A DNA stretch of 64,000 bases, taken from contig NZ_CP043499.1 in assembly GCF_009498215.1 (NCBI RefSeq), forward strand, positions 558,001 through 622,000, in the 5' to 3' direction. This DNA comes from Rhizobium grahamii (lineage in GTDB: Bacteria; Pseudomonadota; Alphaproteobacteria; Rhizobiales; Rhizobiaceae). Of this stretch, positions 24,708 through 32,417 are shown in pieces; positions within the stretch are counted from its first letter, which is position 1, and the number at the start of each line of letters is the position of its first letter. Both the position numbers and the translations under genes were made by a program. The notes under the pieces are model-generated. The model saw nothing but the letters and a program-made list of their open reading frames with translations, did not search any database and had not been told where the DNA came from.

Positions 24708-25592
24708 TCAGTTGTAGAAATCAGGCAGAAGCTTGAGCCCGTCCGCCTGATGCTTGTCGTGATTGATAAAGAGCTGCGCATCGAATTCGCGCATGATTTG
24801 CTTGATCCGGTCCATGGACGAGATGGATTCGGGCTTGTCGACATTCAGTGCGGGAACGATGTCGCGCTCGAAATTGTCCTCAAGGTGAGCCACATCGCCG
24901 GACAGGATGACGTAACCGGTCTTGGCCAGATGAACCATCAGCGACTGGCTTCCCGGTGTATGCCCCGGTGTCGATAGCAATCTGACACTGCCGTCGCGGA
25001 ACAAATCGACATCTCCGGTCACGAGTTCGAGACGGCGAGGATGTCCGAGCAGTTTCCGGGCGAGTCGCACGAGAGTGTTGAGGTTCGGGTCTGAAGGCGG
25101 AGGCGAATTGATCCAATTGTATTCGGCTTGCTGCATCACGACCGTCGCGTCCGGGAAAAGTCCGACGTTTCCGATATGGTCGCCGTGCGTATGCGAGACA
25201 AGGACATAGTCGATATCGGCGGGCTTCAGCCCGATTTGAGCGAGTTGTGATGAGATCGTCTTGTCGAGATGATAGACGATCAGACTGGAAAGTGTAGACC
25301 AGCCTTTGGGGTCGCCGATCGCAGCCTCCGGCACGCCGGTATCCCACATGATGTACTCGTTCCCATGCTGGATGAGATAGCATGTCGATGAAAACTCAAT
25401 CGACTTGCCCTTGTTCTCGCCGGGCGTCCAAACGGACTCGTCGTTCGCCAGGGAATGACCGCAGTCCACCCTGTACAGCCGGTCAATGGTCGCCGAGCGC
25501 CTATCGTCGCCAGCAGTGACAGGGTCGTCAGCTTGCGCATAGGGCACAACAGCAACGCAGAATGCGGCCGCGATTGGCCAAATCAACCTCAT
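24708..25592 (-). CDS. Secreted MBL-fold hydrolase, N-acyl-homoserine lactonase-like
   Basis: A 294-residue metallo-beta-lactamase-fold protein. HTHGDH at residues 134-139 supplies the metal ligands, LSTPGHTPGSQSLMV and SGDVAHL supply the next His and Asp, and NHD near the C-terminus the last His. The layout (CYLIQHGNEYIMWDTGVPEA...) resembles AiiA/AttM-type AHL lactonases. Residues 1-21 are a Sec signal (IAAAFCVAVVPYAQA), so it should act in the periplasm; most AHL lactonases are cytosolic. The start follows GGAGG. The half-site G lies 163-179 bp upstream. Lactonase activity is a family inference. Confidence 0.82.
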   Translation of the reverse strand: MRLIWPIAAAFCVAVVPYAQADDPVTAGDDRRSATIDRLYRVDCGHSLANDESVWTPGENKGKSIEFSSTCYLIQHGNEYIMWDTGVPEAAIGDPKGWSTLSSLIVYHLDKTISSQLAQIGLKPADIDYVLVSHTHGDHIGNVGLFPDATVVMQQAEYNWINSPPPSDPNLNTLVRLARKLLGHPRRLELVTGDVDLFRDGSVRLLSTPGHTPGSQSLMVHLAKTGYVILSGDVAHLEDNFERDIVPALNVDKPESISSMDRIKQIMREFDAQLFINHDKHQADGLKLLPDFYN

Positions 25593-25754
25593 TTGTGCCT
25601 CCTTGTTTTCGAAGCGCTGAACTTCAAAATGTCTCGGGAAGCCGCAGACCTCTCGATCGCGGAGCGGATAACTAGCATTACGGTTCGTTGAACAAGGTCG
25701 ACCGAGAGGTTCGGCTCGACAATCAAAATTTAGGTGCGAAGTTCGGGGCGACGT

Positions 25755-25771
25755 ATTGCACTTAGGTATCG
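25755..25771. promoter_or_regulatory. Regulon half-site, site G
   Basis: ATTGCACTTAGGTATCG, followed by GCAGTC as at site E1. It lies in the 243-bp gap between the MBL hydrolase start (25592) and the aldo-keto reductase stop (25836), both leftward. Confidence 0.55.
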
Positions 25772-25835
25772 GCAGTCATTCCGATCGCTTGGGAACATGC
25801 AGGAGCGTTGAGCATCCGCGCTGTCGCGCGACACC

Positions 25836-26789
25836 TCAGTTAAAGGCGAGAGAGGTAAACCGGCCCCAGACGGTTTCAGGTATGACTTGTGCAAGACCAG
25901 AGGCGGCGCTGCGGATTCTCTCATGCCGCGTCGTTCCGAGCAGCGCCGATGCAACCAGCGTGTTTCTCAAGGGAAACTGTACCGCGGCCGTATCGATGCT
26001 GATATTCGCGTCATCGGCAATCTGGCGGGCGGCTTGAGCGCGGGCGGCGACGTCCTCGCTGATCGTTCCCGAAGCAGCCTCGCGCCCGACAAGCGCGCCG
26101 CTGTTGAAGAGGCTTCCGACGATCATCGGCGTGCCTGACCGTTCGCACATTCCGATGACGCGCGTTCCCGCCGTCCGATCGAGAAGGGTGTATCGACCGT
26201 TCAACAGAAGGCAATCGAGCTTCACGCGATGCATGACGTCGATGCAGGCGCCGACGTCATTTACTCCCAAGCCGAAGGCGGCAATCTCGCCCGAAGAGCG
26301 CAGCCGCTCGAGCGCCTTCACCCCGGTATCGAGAAACGCCGGGAGATGGCGCCGATAGTTCGAGAAACCGAGCGTCGATGGCTCGAGATCGTCGACGAAG
26401 AGCATGTCGATCTTGGCCAAGCCCAAGCGGCAGCGGCTGAACTCGACGGATCGCATGATGCCGTCATAGCTGTAATCGAGGTCGATCTCGAAGGGCATGC
26501 GGGGAGGCGAGATCGACACGGATGGCCGCAGGAGCTTCCCGACTTTCGTCGATATCACGTACTCGCCGGGCGGTTTGTCCCTCAGGAAATCGCCAAGAAC
26601 GCGTTCTGCCGCGCCCGCACCATAAGCGGGAGCGACGTCGAAGTAGCGTACGCCCGCCTCCCAGGCAGCTGACAATGTTTCCAGCGCCTCTTCTCGAGTG
26701 ATCGGTCGATAGGCGCCGCCGAGGCCGGCACAACCGTAGCCAAGTTCAGAGAGTGCGAGGGAGGTCCCCGCCAGTGGACGATGCTTCAA
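25836..26789 (-). CDS. Aldo/keto reductase (L-fucose/D-threo-aldose dehydrogenase type)
   Basis: A 317-residue AKR barrel. FDVAPAYGAGAAERVLGDFL holds the catalytic Asp/Tyr, STKVGKLLRP the Lys, and MLFVDDLEPSTL takes the place of the usual LYRHD/LH block. The start MKHRPLAGTSLALSELGYGCAGLGG and the length fit the pyridoxal/galactose (L-fucose dehydrogenase-like) subfamily. It should oxidise or reduce a sugar or aldehyde with NAD(P). It ends before site G, with no regulon site of its own seen upstream. Confidence 0.82.
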   Translation of the reverse strand: MKHRPLAGTSLALSELGYGCAGLGGAYRPITREEALETLSAAWEAGVRYFDVAPAYGAGAAERVLGDFLRDKPPGEYVISTKVGKLLRPSVSISPPRMPFEIDLDYSYDGIMRSVEFSRCRLGLAKIDMLFVDDLEPSTLGFSNYRRHLPAFLDTGVKALERLRSSGEIAAFGLGVNDVGACIDVMHRVKLDCLLLNGRYTLLDRTAGTRVIGMCERSGTPMIVGSLFNSGALVGREAASGTISEDVAARAQAARQIADDANISIDTAAVQFPLRNTLVASALLGTTRHERIRSAASGLAQVIPETVWGRFTSLAFN

Positions 26790-27119
26790 AGCCTATTGCC
26801 TTATCCCAAGCGCGCCGCCGGTGGCGCCCTTCAATCAACTGTGCCGCGTCCACGAAAATGGTGCCATGAACCACCCAAACACTGAACTTTCTTCACGGAA
26901 TCCAAGTTCTTGGTCCGCGATCCAAACTACCGCGCCAAGAGCGTAAAAAAAAGCCTGATTGAGACGGGTTTGCATAGGGAGATGTATATGCAGGAGCCCA
27001 AGCAAGCTCACGAATGCTGCTCAGGGACAAAGAGAAAGCCACGGAGCCGTTTTCAAGATTTTCAGATCAGGCGTCAGGATTGAGCCATCGTCTTAGCAAG
27101 GAGCGGCTGCGGCCCGCGA
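26790..27119. other. Intergenic stretch with no supported feature
   Basis: This 330-bp gap lies upstream of the aldo-keto reductase and downstream of the outer-membrane protein gene. It has an A8 run near 26945 and no convincing reading frame, hairpin with U-tract, or copy of the regulon motif. Confidence 0.4.
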
Positions 27120-27908
27120 TCAGAACCGCACATGTACGCCGAGGATCGGTCCGTGCTGGATCATATCATATGTGAAGCCGTCATTGCTGTAGTCGACCCC
27201 CTGCGCGCGATAACCGGCAACAGCCGACACCGTTTCGTTGAACTGGTAACCGATCGCACCAAGCACATCCCAATCGAGATCGGCCCCGCCGCCGCCGATC
27301 ATCGCCCAGCCTGTGACAAAGACTTTGTCGGTGAATGAATGATTTCCCTTGAAGCCGACCAGGCCGTCCACCCAGTTGGCGTCGTCAGAGCGCGAGATGT
27401 CGCCGACGAGGCCACCGCTCAGGCCGATACGCGTCTCGGCGTGCCAGAAACGCGCACCCGCCAGCACGTCGAACCTCGTCTGCTGGTCTTCGTAAAGCGT
27501 GTAGGCACCGCCGACCATGGCCGTGAAGGTCACGGACTTGAGGCTCACCTCGTCGGCGACCACGCCGCGAGGCGTCGCGGAGTCCGTCGTCACCTTCACA
27601 TAGCTGAGGTCGGTGAAAATGCTGTATCTGTCATAACGGGCGTCGCCCGCCGCCATGAAGGCGAAGTCGAGATCGGACAGGATGTCGCTGAAATTTTCGC
27701 TGACATCCACCGTCGGCAGACCGAAAACCGCTGACTTGCCGTCAAGGCCGGCCGCCCAGAAGTAGGGCGAGAAGGAGAAGGACCAGCCGTTGGCGCTCTG
27801 TGGTACGGGTTGCGGAGCGGAGGCCGGAAGTAGGTCGGCGGCGAATGCCGAGGAGGAAATGGCAAGTGCAGTGACAATGCCGGCTGCGTACCCAATCTTA
27901 CGAAACAT
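27120..27908 (-). CDS. Outer-membrane beta-barrel protein
   Basis: A 262-residue protein with a Sec signal (MFRKIGYAAGIVTALAISSSAFAAD, cleavage after AFA). It has alternating amphipathic strands such as WSFSFSPYFWAAGLDG, TFTAMVGGAYTLYED, FDVLAGARFWHAETRIGL and FNETVSAVAGYRAQGVDY, and a C-terminal aromatic residue (HVRF). This is the layout of 8-to-10-stranded barrels of the OmpW/porin-like group. No specific role is inferred. It is a single gene, leftward. Confidence 0.8.
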   Translation of the reverse strand: MFRKIGYAAGIVTALAISSSAFAADLLPASAPQPVPQSANGWSFSFSPYFWAAGLDGKSAVFGLPTVDVSENFSDILSDLDFAFMAAGDARYDRYSIFTDLSYVKVTTDSATPRGVVADEVSLKSVTFTAMVGGAYTLYEDQQTRFDVLAGARFWHAETRIGLSGGLVGDISRSDDANWVDGLVGFKGNHSFTDKVFVTGWAMIGGGGADLDWDVLGAIGYQFNETVSAVAGYRAQGVDYSNDGFTYDMIQHGPILGVHVRF

Positions 27909-28256
27909 CAGCTTCCCCCGAAGGCTGCGGTATGAATGGACTTGTCGTCAACCGGAGCTTGATCCCCTTTGAGCGGGAATGAAAGAGATCGTGCACGACA
28001 AGAGACGCATGGGGTGAAAATTGCACTCGGGTGTTGCATGCCCGCTACTCGTTGGAGCGGCTTGGATCAAGCGATCTCGGTGCGGACGAAATCACTGAAC
28101 TGGCTGGTCGGATAGGACGCCGTCTTCGTCCGGTTCGACCGCGTGGCTATCGATGGTCCGTCCATCTGACGAGAAGAATGATCCAGCGTGGCCTTTCGCC
28201 TGAAGCTGTGCCGACCTTGGATCCGTAGCGATCGATCGCGTCTAGTAGGCCAAACG

Positions 28257-28280
28257 AAAAAGCCCCGCTTCGAGCGGGGC
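28257..28280 (-). terminator. Rho-independent terminator for the lipoprotein gene
   Basis: On the minus strand, GCCCCGC (28280-28274), a 5-nt loop and GCGGGGC (28268-28262) are followed by a T run (28261-28257). It is the clearest intrinsic terminator in the window and lies 170 bp downstream of the lipoprotein stop. Outside it, 27909-28450 holds only short frames (for example 28031-28228) that I cannot support as genes. Confidence 0.8.
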
Positions 28281-28450
28281 ATCCGTGCTGAAATTACGTG
28301 GCGATTATTGGTGTATGATTAAACGTTCAATCTTGCTCCAAGCTCTCCGACTGGTTGCCGGTGTGCGTCGCGGATGACCCACCGGAGCTGCTTTCTGCCG
28401 ACTTCCAGCATTTGCCGCTTTGTTCTGTTCAAGCGACGCCCACACGGCAA

Positions 28451-28819
28451 CTAGCGGATAGCCTTGGTGTCGCCTCCGACCTTCCAACCGTCTCCCGCAG
28501 GGCAGGCCACACCGTTAAAACGGGTGATGCCTTCGAGTGATTGACGACTGGTGATGAAGCCGCGACATCCGTTGGCCTCACCTTGGCCGGCGTCGATATG
28601 TTCAATGACGCCGACGCTTCCAGTCGATGGGTTGGCCCAAGCAAGCGCGGTTGCGCCGACCTCTCCGCGGCCGACCGTATCGGCGATTACCGCCTGGTCG
28701 GTCAAAGGCGGCGCGGACGGGGTGTTGGCTTGGGCAAGGGGCGTCTCGAGGGGCTCCGTATGCGAGCATGCCGTTAGAACCGCAATGCTCATCGCCGTGA
28801 TCAGGTGCTTCGAAAACAT
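28451..28819 (-). CDS. Small lipoprotein, surface-antigen-like
   Basis: A 122-residue protein with a lipoprotein signal: MFSKHLITAMSIAVLTAC with lipobox LTAC, so Cys18 should be lipidated. The mature part is rich in Ala/Pro at first, then has a conserved-looking C-terminal block, CRGFITSRQSLEGITRFNGVACPAGDGWKVGGD, with two cysteines that could form a disulfide. Similar short lipoproteins with a 17-kDa surface-antigen-like tail occur in rhizobia, but this is a recollection of pattern, not a tested match. It is transcribed leftward to the terminator at 28257-28280 and is divergent from the porin at 29103. Confidence 0.6.
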   Translation of the reverse strand: MFSKHLITAMSIAVLTACSHTEPLETPLAQANTPSAPPLTDQAVIADTVGRGEVGATALAWANPSTGSVGVIEHIDAGQGEANGCRGFITSRQSLEGITRFNGVACPAGDGWKVGGDTKAIR

Positions 28820-29102
28820 CCGTCGGATAAAGCGTGGAAGCCCGCATTTGGCAAGTTACCAATTGTTCACAATAAAGCGAGCTGCCGGTGGCTACTACGT
28901 CATGGTTGCCGCGTTGAAGGCCGGGCCTTCGGCAAACGGGGTTCTAAACATGCTCTCCAACTCCGCCAGGCTCACAAACAAAAACAAAAGGAATCGACAA
29001 GCCCGACCATTGTCATTGTTGTTTGATGAGCCCTGCTTTCCGGGATTCCGAGGCTTTCGCGGTCGTTTCTGGACAGTACTGAAAAGTTCAATGGAGAATA
29101 GG

Positions 29103-29732
29103 ATGAAGGGTCTTCTCATCGTCGCGGCTTCCCTGACCGCGCTTAGCATCTCAACATCGGCCTTTGCCGCTGACGCCGTCGATCAGATCCCGGCCCCGCC
29201 AGTCGCCACCGACGCCAGCTCGTTTACGTGGGACGGCTTTTATCTTGGCGGGATCACAGGTTACGGATGGGGCACCGGAAAGGTTGTCGGCCTGGGCTCC
29301 GACAGCTTCGACGGTTGGCGCCTTGGCGGTTTTACGGGCTACAACTGGCAGTTCTCGAACGGCTTCGTTGCCGGTGTGGAAGGTGATCTCAACTACGATT
29401 GGTCCGACAAGGACTACGGCGGAGGCACGAAGCTGAAAAGCGGCTTCTCGGGTTCGGCCAGAGCTCGAGCAGGCTACGCAATCGATCACACTCTGATCTA
29501 CGCCGCAGGTGGTTGGACGGCAACCAACGCGAAGCTCAAGACGCCGGTTGGCAATGACAGCGACACGTTGAATGGTTGGACGATCGGCGCTGGCGTCGAT
29601 CATGCGTTTACCGACAAGATTTTCGGGCGCGTCGAGTACCGCTACAACGATTTCGGCCGCGGTGATCTCTTGGGAACCAATGTCGACTTCAAGCAAAATG
29701 TCGTGCAGGTCGGCGTGGGTGTAAAGTTCTAA
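29103..29732 (+). CDS. Omp25/RopB-like outer-membrane porin-family protein
   Basis: A 209-residue barrel protein. The start at 29103 follows GGAG with 7-nt spacing. Residues 1-23 are a Sec signal (LLIVAASLTALSISTSAFAAD). The mature part shows the family pattern: SFTWDGFYLGGITGYGWGTG near the N-terminus, FVAGVEGDLNYDWSDKDY, ARAGYAIDHTLIYAAGGWT, GWTIGAGVDHAFTDKIFGRVEYRYNDFGRGDL, and a final VQVGVGVKF. Such proteins form 8-stranded barrels in Brucella and Rhizobium outer membranes. The long frame that precedes it is not part of it. The divergent gap to the lipoprotein (28820-29102) holds its promoter. Confidence 0.88.
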   Translation: MKGLLIVAASLTALSISTSAFAADAVDQIPAPPVATDASSFTWDGFYLGGITGYGWGTGKVVGLGSDSFDGWRLGGFTGYNWQFSNGFVAGVEGDLNYDWSDKDYGGGTKLKSGFSGSARARAGYAIDHTLIYAAGGWTATNAKLKTPVGNDSDTLNGWTIGAGVDHAFTDKIFGRVEYRYNDFGRGDLLGTNVDFKQNVVQVGVGVKF

Positions 29733-29824
29733 CGCAGACTTGCCAGCAGCGGTTTGGGCGCCCGCGTGTTGCGTGGGCGTCTTCTGCTATTTGGGAATCT
29801 GCAAGGTGCTTTGGGCGTCGCGGT

Positions 29825-30640
29825 CTAGGTCGCAACCGGCTTCGCCGTCGCTGCGATACAGTGATTCTGTGTTGAAAGGACGTTCCTTCGGGTCCGCGAC
29901 CGCATTCTTACCCATCGACCTTCATAACAGTAACGCCGCCCTATATCGTGCGACGGCCGATCTTCGGCGTTACGCCTCCCTTTCGACGGTGCGACCTTCG
30001 GCGCCTCGGTTCTTAAAAAGTGCCCCAATGCCAATAGCATCAGCGCGAAGATGACCGCCCCGGCCAAGTTGCCAAGCGTAACCCAAACGACGTTATATCC
30101 TGCACCTGCCCAACCGACATCGGTCGGATGATCTGCGATAAGTGCAAGTGAGAATGTAAAAAGATTTGCCCAAGGCGTATTCTTGAGGGCCGGCGATGAG
30201 AAGCACACACAAGGGGCACAACAGCGGGAGGATTATGGGGAACGTGGATTGGTAAAGATTCGACATCCACACGGCCAAGGAAAGGAGCCAGCTGCAGATT
30301 GCCGAACGTGCGAGAAGCTGAGCGATGCCAACTGTTTCCTTCTGCGCCAACGTCGAAAGGAATGCCATTCGGCCGTCGTCCAGCAGTGAACCTCCTCCTG
30401 CCAAGTGAACCACTGCAGCGATCGTTAAGGCTCCAACGAGGTTTCCGATCCACGTCACCGATAGGCCAACATTGCGTTGGGTAAGGAAATCCTTCGAACG
30501 AGTGCGCCTAGCGGTGAGATAAGAGCCGTTCCAGTGAAAATCGGTCAAGAACCAACATTGTTCATCAGCCCCAACTCGGAACCGGATCCCAATAGCCTGA
30601 GACCGAGCGAATCCATTACACATGTAATGGAAAAACGCTT
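29825..30640 (-). pseudogene. Decayed formate/nitrite transporter (FNT family)
   Basis: Pieces of one FNT channel lie in several frames. The N-terminal part reads FTGTALISPLGALVRRISLPNAM (frame with an internal TGA just before it), then shifts to SVTWIGNLVGALTIAAVVHLAGGG and STFPIILPLLCPLCVLLIAG. A further shift at the run at 30169-30171 leads to NLFTFSLALIADHPTDVGW and VTLGNLAGAVIFALMLLALGHFL. At least two frameshifts plus an in-frame stop are needed, more than the simple homopolymer losses elsewhere, so this looks like real decay. The N-terminal limit is approximate. The intact protein would have been a pentameric channel for formate or nitrite. Confidence 0.7.
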
Positions 30641-30708
30641 CCCTGGTATGCTGCGAAATACTAATAGCGCTTAACTGCGTGCTGCGCCTCGGAAAGCCTT
30701 GAACAGCA

Positions 30709-32040
30709 TTGACCCACCTCGACAGCAAGCGCCCCGTAACCAACCAAGAGCTGCAGCGTCTTCACCGGCACGAGCTGCGTACTAAGACATTGAGGATGCT
30801 TGGGATAGTTGGCGCGGGTGGGGCGCTCGTCTTCTACGACTTCGTAATTTTTGCGTTCCTCGCTGACCTTATCGCCCTAGTTTTTTTCCCCCCGGGGCTC
30901 CCGAACTGGCTGATCGCGGTGCAAACGTTTGGGATATTTGCGGCAGGCTACATTTTCCGGCCGCTTGGCGGGGTCGTTCTTGCGCACTTCGGCGACATCT
31001 TCGGGAGGAAGCGAGTATTCGCATTCTCCATACTGCTGATGGCTTTTTCCACGCTGGCGATTGGCCTCCTTCCCGGTTACCAGACGGTCGGGCTCATATC
31101 TCCGCTTATCCTGGTTGGACTGCGGATGCTGCAAGGTATTGCGATCGGGGGTGAAGTTCCCGGCGCTTGGACGTTCGCTGCTGAACACGTATCTCAACGT
31201 CGCGTCGGGGCGGCCTGCGGATTTATCTGTGCTTGGTTGGGGCTCGGCGTCTTCTTCGGAGCAAGCATCACGGCGATGATGTCTTGGCTGCTATCGCCAG
31301 AAAACATGCTGACCTTCGGTTGGCGGGTTCCGTTCCTGGTCGGCGGAGCGCTTGGTTTGCTGGCAGTGCGCCTAAGGCAAATGCTACAGGAAACGCCTGT
31401 GTTCGTTTCCCTTCGCGAGAGGAACATGCTCGTCCCGGAGCTTCCGCTAAAGGTCGTGATCAAGCGGCATTGCCGAGGGATCGTGATCTCGGTGCTTTGT
31501 ACGTGGATACTTTCGGCGACCGTTGTGCTGCTCCTGCTAATGGTGCCGACGATTTTGCAACGTGTCTATGCCTTGGACCACCAGATTGCGCTCGTCGCAG
31601 CGTCCATAAGCACCATCTCACTCGTGATCAGCGTTATTTTAGCGGGCTTTGTTCTTGATCGGATTGGTGTCGGGAGGTTTTTCATTCTCGGCGGCCTCCT
31701 TATGCTGGTCGGCGACCTCGCCTTCATTAACATGACAGGCGTGACATCCGGTACCGTTTACCTGCTCGCTTCCTGTATCGGAATGTCTGGAGCGATCACG
31801 ACGGGCGTGCCCGTGGTGATGGTGCTATGCTTCCCTCCAGAAGTGCGTTTTTCCGGGATATCTTTCTCCTATAACGTAGCCTACGCCGTGTTCGGTGGCA
31901 TCACGCCCGTAGCACTGGCTGTCCTCTTGGGCGTTCAACCACACTTTCATACTTACTATCTGCTCTTTATAAGTCTTCTGTCGGTCGGATTAGGATTGTA
32001 CTTTTTAGTAACCGGCAGCTTCGTCGAGCAAAGCGAATAA
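30709..32040 (+). CDS. MHS-family (ProP-like) MFS transporter
   Basis: A 443-residue MFS protein with 12 likely membrane segments. Characteristic are FYDFVIFAFLADLI in TM1, RPLGGVVLAHFGDIFGRKRVF at the 2-3 loop, LVGLRMLQGIAIGGEVPGAW in TM4-5, and FLVGGALGLLAVRLRQMLQETPVF after TM6. MHS members move dicarboxylates, osmolytes or aromatic acids with protons. The open frame starts at a TTG (30709) with a poor ribosome site; a later start is possible but would cut the N-terminal tail only. The gene lies between the FNT pseudogene and a regulator remnant, and its codon use looks a little less GC-biased than the operon to the right. Confidence 0.85.
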   Translation: MTHLDSKRPVTNQELQRLHRHELRTKTLRMLGIVGAGGALVFYDFVIFAFLADLIALVFFPPGLPNWLIAVQTFGIFAAGYIFRPLGGVVLAHFGDIFGRKRVFAFSILLMAFSTLAIGLLPGYQTVGLISPLILVGLRMLQGIAIGGEVPGAWTFAAEHVSQRRVGAACGFICAWLGLGVFFGASITAMMSWLLSPENMLTFGWRVPFLVGGALGLLAVRLRQMLQETPVFVSLRERNMLVPELPLKVVIKRHCRGIVISVLCTWILSATVVLLLLMVPTILQRVYALDHQIALVAASISTISLVISVILAGFVLDRIGVGRFFILGGLLMLVGDLAFINMTGVTSGTVYLLASCIGMSGAITTGVPVVMVLCFPPEVRFSGISFSYNVAYAVFGGITPVALAVLLGVQPHFHTYYLLFISLLSVGLGLYFLVTGSFVEQSE

Positions 32041-32060
32041 TCTCAATTGAGGCGGCGCAG

Positions 32061-32243
32061 TTGGCGATGTTTACGGGGCATCTTGCTCGCTCAGCCGTTC
32101 CGCACGCAAAAGCGGCCGCCATCCCTCAGTTGGTCAGCAGGGCAGGCGAAGTCGTCTCCCATAAGGAGCTTATGGACCATGTCTGGCCAGACATGGGATC
32201 AAGCTCCGGATCAATTTCGCCAATTAGAACGTTCCAAATTTAA
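32061..32243 (+). pseudogene. Remnant of a winged-helix (OmpR/CadC-type) DNA-binding domain
   Basis: A 60-residue frame contains LVSRAGEVVSHKELMDHVWPD, which matches the recognition part of Trans_reg_C winged helices (LL..GEVVSRDELL..VWP). The rest of the domain and any effector part are missing, and there is no start site to trust. It looks like a leftover of a regulator gene. The LacI operator O1 overlaps its end. Confidence 0.45.
32222..32239. promoter_or_regulatory. LacI-type operator O1
   Basis: AATTAGAACGTTCCAAAT, an imperfect copy of the operator O2 with the central GAACGTTC intact. Its centre is 137 bp (about 13 helical turns) from that of O2, a spacing that would allow DNA looping by a LacI tetramer or paired dimers. 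Confidence 0.65.
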
Positions 32244-32358
32244 CGTGTTCTTCCGTATCCGTTTTTCGTCGCATGACGAAAATAAAGACATTTAAAAGCA
32301 ACATATTAGCAAATATTGTATTCGGGCTTGTGGGTTATCGGCGTTTCGTTCTTGACTA

Positions 32359-32376
32359 AATTGGAACGTTCCAATT
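32359..32376. promoter_or_regulatory. LacI-type operator O2
   Basis: AATTGGAACGTTCCAATT, a perfect 18-bp palindrome with a central CG as in LacI/GalR family sites. It ends 41 bp before the ATG of the LacI gene at 32418, so it is well placed for autoregulation. The AT-rich region between O1 and O2 probably holds the promoter. Confidence 0.75.
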
Positions 32377-32417
32377 ATTGTCAGGTCGAAATGGCGGGTT
32401 CGCCATGGGAGGATCTC

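Noticed and set aside
28031..28228. Short open frame (65 codons) near the terminator
   Set aside because: No ribosome site, no family, and overlapping frames on the other strand are equally open.
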